Positions 36,851-47,549 of a stretch of 64,000 nucleotides of DNA are shown here, piece by piece. Within the stretch, counting starts at the first letter, position 1. Every line of letters starts with the position of its first letter. The stretch lies in the NCBI RefSeq assembly GCF_041146395.1, contig NC_091002.1, positions 10,348,501 to 10,412,500 of the forward strand, read 5' to 3'. This stretch comes from Eulemur rufifrons (Eukaryota; Chordata; Mammalia; Primates; Lemuridae). The translations under genes and the position numbers were made by a program. The notes beneath the pieces were generated by a model. That model was not told the origin of the DNA, ran no database searches, and worked only from the letters and a program-made list of their open reading frames with translations.

Positions 36851-37444
36851 TTGTGTGTCCTATTTCCCCTCAGAGGGGCTTTTCACTCTTTGGAATTTAG
36901 TTTACTTGGCCGCCTTGTGACCTCAACACTGAAGGACTCAAAAAAAGTTTTGATTGTATAGATTTTCTGGTTTCCCCTCATTGGTGTAAATGGGGAGAAG
37001 TTTTCTCTTGTGGCTTTCTACATCCTAAGTGGAAGTGGGCCAAGTAGTATCTGAATGTCTATTACATGCAGAAAACTGGGCCAGGCCCTGCTGGTTGAGT
37101 TTGTACCATAACTTGTCCCTTTAGACTAGTACCCCTCAGTTGGACAGCTCTTTGGCCACCTTTTTGATTTGTGGAGAAGCCACTTTTTGGATTTGTCCCT
37201 CAACTTTAAGTACTACAGTCTTTGGGAAAATGAGGTGCCATCCCAGTTCTCACCTGACATTCTAGGATGCCACCATCCCTGGACCCAGCCCAGCACCACT
37301 TGCCTAGGGAGAGACAATGGGCACATCTCATTAGCCATCTAAAGGCAGTGTGGTAGAGTGGGAGAAGATCAGGTATGTTAGAACCGCCAGCTCCAGAGAG
37401 TGTGGACCAGGTCAAATGTGCCTTTTAGCTTGGGGCCTATTCAT
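36851..37444. other. Unassigned sequence
   Basis: No repeat or gene recognised. Confidence 0.3.
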
Positions 37445-37535
37445 ACTTTTCAGTTGTGTGAGTTTAAGCAAGTCTCCTTAACTCTGGGCTGCAGTTTTCT
37501 TGTCTGTAAAATTAGAGGTTGAACTAAATTTTCTT
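37445..37535 (+). repeat. MIR SINE fragment, sense
   Basis: TTTCAGTTGTGTGAGTTTAA, GCAAGTCTCCTTAACTCTGG and TGCAGTTTTCTTGTCTGTAA give the MIR core and 3' part. Confidence 0.7.
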
Positions 37536-37834
37536 AGAATATATGGTCCCCCTACCCCCAGACATGGTTGGCCAATGATTCCTGCAGTTGTGGAATCTAT
37601 GTGTACAAAAGCATTTTCTCACTCAAGAGGTAATAAAATGGCAGCTGTTGTCATATGGGATTATGAGAAATGTTCTGTGTTGAGAGCAGGGCCTAGGTTT
37701 GGGAAGAAGGAAACCACTGCTGAGCTTTTGTGGTTTTCAAACAGAGTGGCCCTGTTCCGAGTTTCATCTAGGACAGCTCAGACTTCACACAGCTTATTTC
37801 TTGGGCTTCCCCTCAGGTGTCTGCTTGAAAGAAA

Positions 37835-38065
37835 GGTTTTGTGAAAAAACACCTACTCAGAAATCAGATCAGTGGTTGCCTGGGGGCTGGGAGGGTGGCC
37901 TTCAGGGAGTTGAGAGCTTTATCAGGGTGACAGAGGTGTTCTGCATTTTGACTGTGATGGTTGTTACGTGGGGTGTGTGTATTTGTCAAAACTCATTGAA
38001 CTATATAAACACGGGTTAAATGCATTGTATATAAATTATTTCAGTGAAGTTGATTTAAAAATTGA
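37835..38065 (+). repeat. L1M-type LINE 3' end, sense
   Basis: AGATCAGTGGTTGCCTGGGG, ATTTTGACTGTGATGGTTGT, CAAAACTCATTGAACTATAT and GTATATAAATTATTTCAGTG match the final part of an old L1 3' untranslated region. Unassigned sequence lies just upstream (37536-37834). Confidence 0.75.
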
Positions 38066-38289
38066 AAGCCACTGTTTCAGATTAGCGTTTCTCAAATTTT
38101 TAAATATCCATGCTCCTTTTGATTAGACTAAAATAAACCTCTTACTGTTCTTTAGTTACTTAGAATTTCAAAATAAATTTATTGTAGTTAGAAGGACTAA
38201 ATCAAACCAATTGAAATTTTAAAATATGCTCTGTTAATTTGGAGACCAGAATAATAAAACAGGTACTCAGCTTCCAGCTACTCAGAGTT

Positions 38290-38760
38290 TGTATTTGCAT
38301 TTTTTATTTTTACTTCATTTTTTGGTGTATTTGTGGAAGAATATAATATTATTGATACATTTGAAGTTCCCTTTGACTACCAGCATCTCATCCCAGCCTC
38401 ACTTTTTACCTCCCTTCTTGCCTGCCTTCTCAGCGTCTCTCCTTCTCTTCCTTTTTTCCTAGAGGCGATAGTATGAAAGTTTGGTGTACATTCTCGCAGT
38501 TCATTTTTGGACATCTTTTCACACACACATACCCCTCTAAGAACAATACGTAGTATTATTTTAAACTTTTATTTATAAATTTATGCAATCAGTTTCAGAG
38601 TATACAGCTCATTCTGCAATTTGCTTTTTCCAATCAACATCTATTTTTGAGATCTATTCATATTGATATGTATTGAGGCCTAGGTAATTTTTTTCCTGTT
38701 GTATAGATTTCCATCCTACTAATATATCACAACTTAGTTTTCAATTTCCCTGTTTTTGTT
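38290..38760 (-). repeat. L1M-type LINE fragment, antisense
   Basis: TTCTGCAATTTGCTTTTTCC, GAGATCTATTCATATTGATA and CCTGTTGTATAGATTTCCAT follow the antisense end of old L1. Confidence 0.55.
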
Positions 38761-38972
38761 ATTGCTAGGTACAAGGTACAAGGCGGCCATAATCTTCCTT
38801 ATATATGCAGCAGGCTTTCTGAAGGTTACACCTACAACGGAAATTCCTGGATTTGGGGGCTAGTATATGCTTTTCCAACTACACAAGTCATCCCAACTCC
38901 CACCTGAAGATTCTGATATCCACATTTTCTCCCTCTCTGGCTTTGGCTCCATTGAGAGTTACTGCTATAGAA

Positions 38973-39175
38973 CAGGAGTTGGCAGATGTTTTATTAAAGG
39001 GCCAGAGAATAAATATTTCAGGCATCGCTGGCTAAGAGGAAAACTGAAGAATACTATGTAGAGAGAATATTTCAAATATAAGCATTAAAAAATGTGAAAA
39101 CCATTCTTAGCTCGCTGGCTGTGAAAAAGCAGCAACTGGACGGATTTGGCTCACACACTGTAGTTTACTGACCTG
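38973..39175 (+). mobile_element. hAT-type DNA transposon
   Basis: It starts CAGGAGTTGGCAGATGTTTT and ends TAGTTTACTGACCTG, so the ends are inverted (CAGGNGTTGGCAGA against CAGGTCAGTAAAC). In between, AAAGGGCCAGAGAATAAATA followed by TTTCAGGC and GGATTTGGCTCACACACTGT matches a common eutherian non-autonomous hAT family. No matching 8-bp duplication is visible. Confidence 0.75.
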
Positions 39176-39242
39176 TGCTTTCAAGAATCTTCTAGTTCTA
39201 GTATGAATTTGCTAATTAATAGATAAATCAATACTTCTGTTG

Positions 39243-39266
39243 ACACACACACACACACACACACAT
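39243..39266 (+). repeat. (CA)n microsatellite
   Basis: About 12 CA units, followed by imperfect CA and, at 39299-39312, a T run. Confidence 0.9.
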
Positions 39267-39560
39267 ACACCATGCACACATACAGAGATGGGTTTCTTTC
39301 TTTTTTTTTTTCCAGCTGTGTGAGAAATTGGTTGTTGGCACATACACACTTTTGGCTATGGCCAGCCTGGGGGAAACTGTCCCATTTCGTATAAGGCTGC
39401 TGTTGTCCTTGGATCCCAGGAGCAATGGGGCCTGAGAGTGGCTCCATTTCCCACCCGCAAGGTGCCCCATGCCTCTCTGCCTGCTTAGCAGGTGCTGTGC
39501 CCTCCCTGGTGAGTGGACACGCAGCAGAGATGCTCTGTCTCCAGCAGGAGTTTGCAGGTG

Positions 39561-39670
39561 CAGCTCTGGCAGCTGGCGCGGAGCAGGTGTCAGCATTGGC
39601 CCATGAGGAGAGGGAGCTGGGGCCTTCACCCACCACCTCCCATCAGCCATTGGAGGGCTGCTGTCCACGG
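39561..39670 (-). repeat. LTR-like repeat module, copy C
   Basis: It shares CTCTGGCAGCTGGCGCGGAG, CAGGTGTCAGCATTGGCCCA and TGAGGAGAGGGAGCTGGGGC with 42064-42166 at high identity, with a few small insertions. Overlapping minus-strand frames (39181-39636, 39228-39668) share a SSLSSWA.ADTCS segment with a frame at 41894-42187. That similarity comes from this repeat, not from a gene family. Confidence 0.75.
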
Positions 39671-39767
39671 TATCTTGTCCACTTGGAAACGGGGCCCACA
39701 GGCACGACCTGTACCACTGTTACATTTCTATCCTCCGGTGTATCATGAACTGTAAAAGGAGACACTA
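39670..39767 (+). repeat. Unclassified 98-bp repeat, copy B
   Basis: The partner of 31921-32018. It directly abuts the LTR-like module C, sharing only the boundary base, whereas copy A has no such neighbour. Confidence 0.85.
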
Positions 39768-41897
39768 CCTACCATTCTATGACATTCTCACAAGGAAGGT
39801 GAAGTATGTGTTGGGTAGGGTCCCTCCAGTGGCCTCAATCACGAAAAGCTGTGGGGTGTTTGAAGCACAGTGGGAGGGAGAGCCACAAACACGGGCAGGG
39901 TTTGGGAAAATATGGAATCAGGGAGTGTCAAGGGCTTGACTTCATCTTTCTAAAGGTGGGGCCGGGATGGGATATAGGCAAGGCTGATATGGTGGAAATG
40001 AGCTACCTCACTTTGTTACCTGGGACAATTAGAGGAAGTAGGATTAATGGAATAGATGACAATTTTTAGAAAGGCTTATGTTAAAGCCCTGGTCCTAGGT
40101 AGAATTTGGCATGGCCACTTCCTGTCCTTCCAAAAGGAAGATTCAGATTCATGGAGACAATTGACTTCTAATCTACTCTTTACCCTTTCTGGGTAAGGCA
40201 CTTCTATCACCTCTTTTTCCTGTGACTTTGAGGGTACCCTCTGGGAGTTGGCTGCCTTGGGGGACTGTGTAAATGCTTTAGTGGTACAGGGCCCATCATT
40301 TGTGCGGGGGAGGGATTGCAGAGGGAGGAAAAAGAGAATGCGTGCATGCATGTGTAAGCACGCATGTGTAAGCATGTGTCTATGATGCAGGGGGACAGAG
40401 AAACTCTCCTTTTTCAAAAATGTCAAACTTGCATAGAAAGCACTCTTCCAAATCCTAGTGCCCATTTAAATTCTGTCAGTCTCACCCAATGTGGATAAGC
40501 CCAATGGTGCCATCTTCCTCTCTCACCGTCCTCACTAACTCTTGCTGTCCATCTCTCCAGGTTATGAGAACCCATTTTGTATTTCCCTCCAACAAACACA
40601 CTCTCTACTCCTCTCCCAGCCCCATCAGTTTGACAGAGATCAGAGAAGACATGACAACAAAGAAGAGGTGTGACTCCCTGAAATTCTTCAAGACCCAGGA
40701 TCCTTCTGAGTCTCTTGCAGGCCCCACACCTGAGGGATAGAGCTTATGCCACAGCTGGGCAATGCAACCCCGTGAGGAGAGGAGCTGGAATTGTTAGAGA
40801 TGCTGGACTAGGGGAGCCCTTGCCTTCTTTTCTGGAGCTTTCTACACATGCCATCTGTCCTTGCAGGGCCCGACGTGGTTAGCTGGTGGAGCTGGTAATC
40901 AGGCTCTGGTTTCCCACTGCTGGTTTTGTAATTTATTGACTCAAGCATTCTGCCTTTTACCTAGAGCAAACAACATTAGCAATGAAATCCCACGATCCCC
41001 TGGAGCTCAGGTTTGTTAAACGCACACATAGAGGGCTAAATTAAACTGTTCGTACCTTGGCTGATATCTTCTGAATGGTCCTGTGTATAATGGTTGTTTA
41101 TCCCTGAAGAGATGAGGAGCCACAGAGGGAGAGGCTCAGAGGAAGGACTCCGGCGCTCTGTACTCCCTCCAGCACAAAACTTGTCGCAGTGGGTTGTCGT
41201 TGCCCATGCACTGATCTAAATCCACGAGGAGATCAGAAATGGCTGCTTCAGGGCTGTCTGCACAACCTGGCACCATGCCTGGACCATGCTGAATGGAGCT
41301 GAACTGGCCCTTGAAATGGCCAAAGGCCCGCAGACTCAGAGAGCAGACCCCAGAACTTGAAGGTCAGAGAAGCAAGGGTAGTCTTCAAACCGAGTGGCAC
41401 AGTGAATGTGTTAGTGAAGAGAGGCAGGCAGCAGTTGAGGACATGGGGACCAGGCCTTGGAATAAAAGTCCTGGTGGCTGGAGTTCCAGCTGCTGGCTGC
41501 GAACCACACCAGGGTGTTCTGGACTCACTCCCTGGCTGCTGGCTGAGCACGAGGAGGGACAGGCAGGGTGTTCAAGGAGCTGGGATGGGCCAAAGGCTCA
41601 ACACTGGCTGTGCAGCGTCCTACACTGGCTCTAGAAGCTTACCCTGAGGAATGCCTGGCCTCCAGGGCACTGGTCCAGAGGGCGTAGCAAACTCAGGAGT
41701 GGCTCCGACACGGAGGGCCGGTGACTTAGGCAAGTGAGACGCTGGACTCCAGAAGAGTTCAATGCATAGCAAGGTTTACCCAGAGCTTGGGAGTGTGGAG
41801 TGCAGTAGCCAGGCCCTAGGGGTGGGAGAAGGTACAGACAGGAGGGTTTCAGGGGCCAAGTGAAGCTAAAGAGAAAAAAAGCAAAAGTGTTTATCAG
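39768..41897. other. Long unassigned stretch
   Basis: About 2.1 kb with no repeat I can name. 40860-41100 is undecayed-looking unique sequence, a candidate conserved element. Open frames at 40076-40465, 40489-40740 and 41293-41634 have no recognisable domain. Confidence 0.35.
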
Positions 41898-42166
41898 GTC
41901 AGGTTTCCCCAGAAGCAGACCCTGCACAAGGGTTCCAGGGCAAGTGGTTCATTTGGGAGGTGAAGAAACAGTGGCAGGGGAGAGGGGAGGTGAGGCAGGG
42001 ATGGCAGGAGCCAGTCAGGGGTGCTAGGGAATGAGCTCCCACTGCGGGCAAGGCCTTGCTGGGGAGCTCTGGCAGCTGGCACAGAGCAGGTGTCAGCACT
42101 GGCCCATGAGGAGAGGGAGCTGGGGCATTGACCCCCATCAGCCACTGGAGAGCTGCTGTCCATGGA
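41898..42166 (-). repeat. LTR-like repeat, antisense (copy D)
   Basis: It opens TCAGGTTTCCCCAGAAGCAG ACCCTGCA in blocks, then GGCAAGTGGTTCATTTGGGA, the antisense of the end seen at 48640-48705. It continues into the module shared with 39561-39670. An old LTR or similar dispersed repeat; the family is not assigned. Confidence 0.6.
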
Positions 42167-42689
42167 CGCTGATTTCTTCTCCCTCATGGGTCAGGTCAGG
42201 TGATGTTAGCACCAGAGAAGGCCTCAGACAAGGAGGTGGGGTACTGGCTGTGGGACGCCAGGCTGGTGAGCACAGAATGGACCAGGCCCAGAGCTGGGGG
42301 TGGGTGCTGATGGCAGTCACTGCAGGCTTCGACATAAGGACTCATCTTGGGAGACACCAGGGCCAGTTTTGAAGGCTGCACATTGAGTGCACTTGAGTAG
42401 GCTCTCGATACACCTCTCACCCTGCTGCTGTATTCCCGCTGCACCAAGTCACTTGGGCAGAGAGACCCTACCTAGTTGCTCTGCCTTCCCTTGTCCCCTG
42501 GGTCTGCTGCACAGAAGACCCTTGAGAACTATTGGTTGAACACAACTAAAATCCAGTTTGGGAAGGTCAGGGAGGAGTGGGGGCCAACTGCTCCCTTGCA
42601 GGCCCTGAGGCCACCATGAGGAACCAGTGTTCCCAGGTGGGTGTGTCTGCCCCAGCCAAGTCCCCGTGAGCAGGAGAAGTGGTGGCAGC

Positions 42690-42832
42690 AGCTGACATCT
42701 GCAGAGGGCTTTCTGTCTGCCTGGCCCTGTGCTCTAACCCTCACGTGCTTCATTCCATCCAGTCACCCTGACCCTTTGAGGTAGATCCTAGAAGCACCAC
42801 CATTGTCCAGATGAGGAAAACTTGAAATTTAA
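42690..42832 (-). repeat. MIR SINE, antisense
   Basis: GCCTGGCCCTGTGCTCTAAC, CACCCTGACCCTTTGAGGTA and TTGTCCAGATGAGGAAAACT are antisense MIR blocks in order. Confidence 0.65.
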
Positions 42833-43177
42833 TGACTCAGTTTCTCCTGAGCCTTTGTTCTTTGACACCAGCTCCTGGTGGGACACTTAACCTCCCCGTA
42901 CCTGGCACTGTGAATGGGCATCCTGTCCTGAGCCAGATCCTCACCCTGTGTCAGGACAGCGAAGGATGGGACTCAACGTGTCATTTAGCTCGGCCGTCAG
43001 TTTACAGCAAGGGAGACACCTTCTCCAAGGTCCCGTGACTTAGTCTAGAACCACCCTCTGGATTCTGAGGGCAGAGCTGCAGTCATTCCTCCATACTCCC
43101 CTCCCAGTGATAGAAGGGCATTTTCTAAAATAAATTGAATTATGGCACCCATTTTCTGGACTGTGTTTTCCCAGATG

Positions 43178-43213
<36 letters not shown>

Positions 43214-44204
43214 AGTGGATATCTTATAGAATTGTCATGCAACATGTAGTCTAGGAAGAAAGGCTAATTTTTGGCAAGAGTTCTGTGGTTATTAGGAAGA
43301 GCATCTTGATCAGAGCAAGGGCTGGACCTTGGGGAAGAACGCTGAGGGTGACTGGGGCAGCCCTGCCCTCGAGCGTCTGCAGCTGCCTGGTGCTGAGGTG
43401 AGTCTGGCCTGAAGGCAGAGCCGGGCGGCGCCCTCAGGAGGCCGACAGTGTCTGACTCCCTGAGCTCAAAAATCCTACATATTTACTCCAGTATTTAGGG
43501 CACTGTCCAGGGAAATGATTTTGACTGCTGCTGAGAAAAGCATGTTTCTTCTCGAGATTTTTGGATGACTTTCATTTTCCAATTTTGAAAAGTGAGAGCA
43601 ATTTTTCTCCGGCTGGTCTTGGGGTGAAGGAGACGGTCACGGTCACTGTTTGCAGCCTTCCTCCCTCCCTACCCGACGCTCATCCTGCTATTGGCTTGGA
43701 AGTGCCCAGGGTCCTCACGTGGCTCCCAACTTTCTCCTTCAAGGCCCCCAGGATGTTGTGTCTCTGTCTTATCCAACTTGTCCTCCCCCAGACCCAGGTT
43801 TCCAAGACACAGAGGCCCTGAGTGTCCCATTGCTATGCCTTCAACATGTCTACATCTGATGTGGAACTAATCTGTGGTTATTTATCTTGACTGCTCCTCA
43901 ATGTCATCTGTCTCTGGAATTAACCTGGAAAGTGTCTACCCCTTCCATCAGATCCGGGCCAGACCCCAGCATTTCCAGACAGGCCCCGATCTCTGTGGGA
44001 ACTGTGAGTGAGTGGGCCCCAGGGGAGGCCTCTCTCTCCACATCCCACTCTCTCAGCCAGGCTGCGCTGTGCTCACATGGTGACATATGAGAAAAGGTGG
44101 TAGGGGTTGGTTTGTGATGAAGGTGAACATGTCCTGGGGTCCAGACCAGACTATACCACCAGATATGCCTGGAGAGCTCACAGAAGTTATAAAACCTTGG
44201 GTCT
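42833..44204. other. Unassigned sequence with a (TG)15 tract
   Basis: No repeat family recognised other than the perfect TG tract at 43181-43210. Short frames at 43561-43859 and 43887-44090 are not gene-like. Confidence 0.35.
43181..43210 (+). repeat. (GT)n microsatellite
   Basis: Fifteen uninterrupted GT units. It encodes the HTHTHTHT run of a minus-strand open frame. Confidence 0.92.
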
Positions 44205-44261
44205 TGCATCTTTAGCTTTTGCTGCATAAAAAACTGCTTCAAATTTTAATGGCTTACTTTG

Positions 44262-44445
44262 CCAAAAAAGTAGATTTTAGCTGCTCTTACTACCAAAAAA
44301 AAAAAAAAAAAAAAAAAAAAAGAGAGGGTGTGTAAGGACATGGATATGCTAATTTGCTTGACTGTGGGCATCATTTCACTATGTATATGTATATGTATAT
44401 CAAAACATTGTGTTGTGCACCTTAAATGTAAGTATTAAAAAACAA
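44262..44445 (+). repeat. L1MA/MB-type LINE 3' end inserted in LTR
   Basis: ATGGATATGCTAATTTGCTT, GACTGTGGGCATCATTTCAC, ATATGTATATCAAAACATTG and GTGCACCTTAAATG are the last part of an L1 3' untranslated region. A 27-base A run at 44295-44321 sits inside it, where the family has a short A-rich patch. TTAATGGCTTAC on the left and TTAATGGTGTAA on the right look like a decayed target duplication from the LTR. Confidence 0.65.
44295..44321 (+). repeat. A27 homopolymer
   Basis: An uninterrupted A run internal to the L1 3' end, so not a tail. Expansion of an A-rich seed is the simplest reading. Confidence 0.9.
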
Positions 44446-44620
44446 CTTAATGGTGTAAAACCAGCCACTTATTTAGCTCACGATTCTATGGGCTGGTGAA
44501 GGTTCTGCTCTGGGCACGATCCTCTGATCTCAGCGGGGTTTACTTAGGTACTGTGGTCAGCTGGCAGGCTGGCTGAGGCCATCTAGGACCACCTCCCTCC
44601 CACGGCTGGTGGTCAGTGGG

Positions 44621-45399
44621 CCGTGGGCTGGGGTGACCAGTGCATGGGCTGCCTGGCTCTCTTCCTCCAGCAGGTCGGCTCCGGCTCATTCCATGGAGAG
44701 TGTGAACCCCAGAGCACAAGTGCTTTTTAAGTCTGCGAGGGTCACGTTTACTGATGCCCCATTGGTCAAAGCCATCACACCGACAAGCCCAGAGTCCTGT
44801 GGGACAGGACTGGCCACGGATGTGGATACAGAGAGTTGTGAACAAATGGGGGCATGACCACAGCTGCCCACCCAGATTTCTGCCGCAGACCCGCTGAGAC
44901 AGCCCCTGGGGGAGGACCCACGAATCTGCAGGCTTATCCAGTTTCCTGGGTAATTCTCAGCCAGCTGCTCCACAGAAAGTCGACTGGGGACCACGACAAG
45001 CAACAATTAGTGGGAATTCCTGCTTCTCATTGGAACGTGGCCCTGAGTTACGGATGCAAAAGCCAGTAGACAAGCAGTTGACGCTCGTGCGTGAAGGGTC
45101 AGGTGCAGGGCAGCTGGAATGCTTGGCCAGGGCCGAATGGACATTTTGTGAGTGAAGGAATTCAAATCCAGTTTTCTTCACATACTGACTGGGCTCAATC
45201 GCTTGTGTCTGGGTGGCATGAGGCTGTCAGCTGGTGACCCTGGTAGGCTCAGTTTTATTATGACCATTTACCCAACTCTAAGGAAACACAGGTGGCTCCA
45301 GAACAAGGGCCCACATCACTCTGCAAAGACAGCTGAGAGTGTTCTCTCAGGGCACCTGGGACCCAGGAGTCACCCTCCTTTCACCCCTGACTCTGATTC
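44621..45399. other. Unassigned sequence
   Basis: No repeat family or coding exon recognised. The first part may still belong to the antisense LTR. Confidence 0.3.
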
Positions 45400-45632
45400 A
45401 CACTCCTGCTGAAACCTCCCCCACCAGCTCCTCCACCTGCCTCCTTCCTCGTGTCTCCTTACCACTCGCCACCGTCTGATGTAGCTTTTCTCTCTTGGTT
45501 GGTTTACTGCCTCTCTCTCTCCCGTGAAGACATAAGCTCCTTGGGCTCTTGTCTGTCCCGTCCATGTCTGGATCCTCAGGGACTGCTGCACGGTGAGCAG
45601 TTGATGACCATTTCTTCCTTGAATGGTGTTGT
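45400..45632 (+). repeat. L2 LINE 3' end, sense
   Basis: CACCTGCCTCCTTCCTCGTG, GTTTACTGCCTCTCTCTCTC, ATAAGCTCCTTGGGCTCTTG and GGTGAGCAGTTGATGACC follow the end of L2, diverged. Confidence 0.55.
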
Positions 45633-46044
45633 TTCTCTCCTCGGGGCAGCCTGGCCTCCAGATCTCTCCCAGACCTTGTGCTTGCTCTGCAGACAGGGTC
45701 GTGTCAATGGGACAAAGGCTTCCTCCTATGAATGCTCATTTCCCCCAGGCCCCTTTGCATTGCAAGAATTTTCTCTTGAGGAGTCTCCAAGAGATGGATA
45801 ACATGTCCCTGTTCCCTCAGTGCCAGGCCCCTTCTGGAGGTGGAGGCGGGAGGGCAATGCAGGCCTGGGCGTAGGAAGGTGTTTGGAGACTTTGGTCCAG
45901 GTGTTCCTCCCACCCTGTGTCTAGAACTGGAAGGGTCGTAGCTGTTGTCTGCGCTGGACGGCTGGAGGGGGAGGGCTGCGTGTGTGGCCACTCGGGGCAG
46001 GCAGCTCAGGAGTCACAGGACACCTGACCTGGGGACGTTTAAAT
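45633..46044. other. Unassigned GC-rich sequence
   Basis: Nothing recognised. Opposing short frames overlap one another. Confidence 0.3.
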
Positions 46045-46130
46045 TTTCTCCCCTACATCTTACAGGTTAGGAAATGGAGATGCAGAGATGTCAGACATCT
46101 GCCCAAGGCCCCAGAGCCAATTTGAGACCT
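46045..46130 (-). repeat. MIR SINE fragment, antisense
   Basis: TCTTACAGGTTAGGAAATGG, AGATGCAGAGATGTCAGACA and TCTGCCCAAGGCCCCAGAGC are antisense MIR 3' blocks. Confidence 0.65.
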
Positions 46131-46484
46131 CACCTTCCCACCTTCCACCCTGGTCAGTTCCCACCAAGGCAGTGAGCAAAACAGAGTTTCTTTACCAAAC
46201 CCAATTTTAACTTGAGTGCTCCTTAAGTAAATAATATGCACAAGTCCTAAAACACTTTTAGAAAAAGAGGAAAGGATTTAAAAATTTTATAGAGACAAAC
46301 AAAAGCTGCCAAGAGGCTGGAGTTCTCACTGTTCAAGAGAGAGCCAGGTCCCCCCAAACAGACGTTCAATGAGTCAGTTTCAAATATAAGTGACCCGGAG
46401 AACAGCACGGCAGGACTCAGTCTTCTCAGCTAGAGAAGAAATGAAATCCGGTGGGGGACGTCTGAGCCTTTGTGTGCAGTCGGC
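46131..46484. other. Unassigned sequence
   Basis: No feature recognised. Confidence 0.3.
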
Positions 46485-46510
46485 GGGGGGGGGGGGGGGG
46501 GGGGGGGGGG
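46485..46510 (+). repeat. G26 homopolymer
   Basis: Twenty-six consecutive G's, followed by TGTGTGTTT. Able in principle to form G-quadruplex DNA on this strand. It forces poly-glycine into overlapping open frames, which are therefore not evidence of genes. Length is also prone to assembly error. Confidence 0.85.
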
Positions 46511-47549
46511 TGTGTGTTTCCGCAGCATGTATTTGGCACTCTGCTACTGCTCAGACACGATCATCCAACTGCCCGTTTTCCATCTTGCTGAAGCGGCTGT
46601 GAGCAGCGCAGGCTGTTTTAGATCACGGTTTACAGGCTGGAGATATGGAGCTTTTCCAAGGGCCAAATGTTTGAGCACCGTGTTCCCGTTCAGAAACCCG
46701 GGACTTCTTGGATGAGAACATCTCACATGAAACATGAAAATTCAGCAGTTCCAAGTGTTAGAGAAGTTGCAGATCCAGGGCCTTTTCCGATATGGCTCAG
46801 AGCACGTCCAGGCGGCCCACTGGAAAAAGCGTGTTTCTTTTGGATGCCAGGAGGGTGGCCCGCAGAGGTCTCTCCTGGTTCAGTCCAGATGGGGCTGTGG
46901 TGTCACCCCCTAGGGCTGGACCTCCAAAAGGGCTCAGCTCCAAATGACACCGCTTCACAGGAGATGCTCTGGGCTGCACTGAGTGGCAGTGAGTTTCCCC
47001 CCAGCCTCCCTCCCAGGGGCCTGGCAAGAGGTGAGGCTGATCGGCCCCTGCCAGAGCATCCCAGCATGAAACCCAATCTATATATCGGGCGCCATATTGC
47101 ACAAGGACAGTGTCTGCTCAACTCGTCTTTCTGAGTGTCCTTGGCTTAATGTTGAAGGCCAGTGCCTGAAGCCAAAGGGATGCTGCCTCTCCATAGGGGA
47201 TGAGTGAAAGGAAGTCAAGGGACCTTTCTCAGGTCCCTCTCAGAGGTGTCAACCAGCCCAGGTGCAGCTACTGAGAGACAAGGTTGGGGAGAAGAGGCCT
47301 GTTGGGGTGAGCAAAGGAGAGACAGTGGTGTGAATGGACACTCAGCCCCATTCTCTGAGAATCGGGAAGTTGAGCAGAAGTTGGAAATGTTTCCCTTCTA
47401 AAAGAAGTCTACTGGGTTATTTGAAGAAAGAAATCCTACAGGGCTGCCAATACAATTCATTGTCAACTCCATAGACAACTGTCTGAGCCCAGCAACAATG
47501 ACCAGGGAAGTGGAGGCACTTGCCAGTTTAACGGGGTTATTATTCATTT
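46511..47549. other. GC-rich unassigned stretch with the longest plus-strand frame
   Basis: It contains a 155-codon plus-strand frame at 46667-47134, overlapped by minus-strand frames of 101 and 72 codons. The peptide is proline/glycine/tryptophan rich, has no domain, signal peptide or membrane segment I recognise, and no splice context. I do not call it a gene. Confidence 0.35.

Larger units (their letters stand above)
44205..44620 (-). repeat. Ancient LTR (MLT1-like), antisense, split by L1
   Basis: The left piece (about 44205-44256) has TTTTGCTGCATAAAAAACTG followed by TTTTAATGGCTTAC. The right piece (about 44446-44620) resumes TTAATGGTGTAAAACCAGCC then ACTTATTTAGCTCACGATTC and GGCTGGTGAAGGTTCTG. 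An L1 3' end separates the two. Confidence 0.6.

Noticed and set aside
39181..42187. Minus-strand frames at 39181-39668 and 41894-42187 share a similar peptide segment, as if from a duplicated gene.
   Set aside because: The shared segment coincides with a dispersed repeat module (39561-39670 and 42064-42166). The similarity extends at the DNA level and the frames shift elsewhere.
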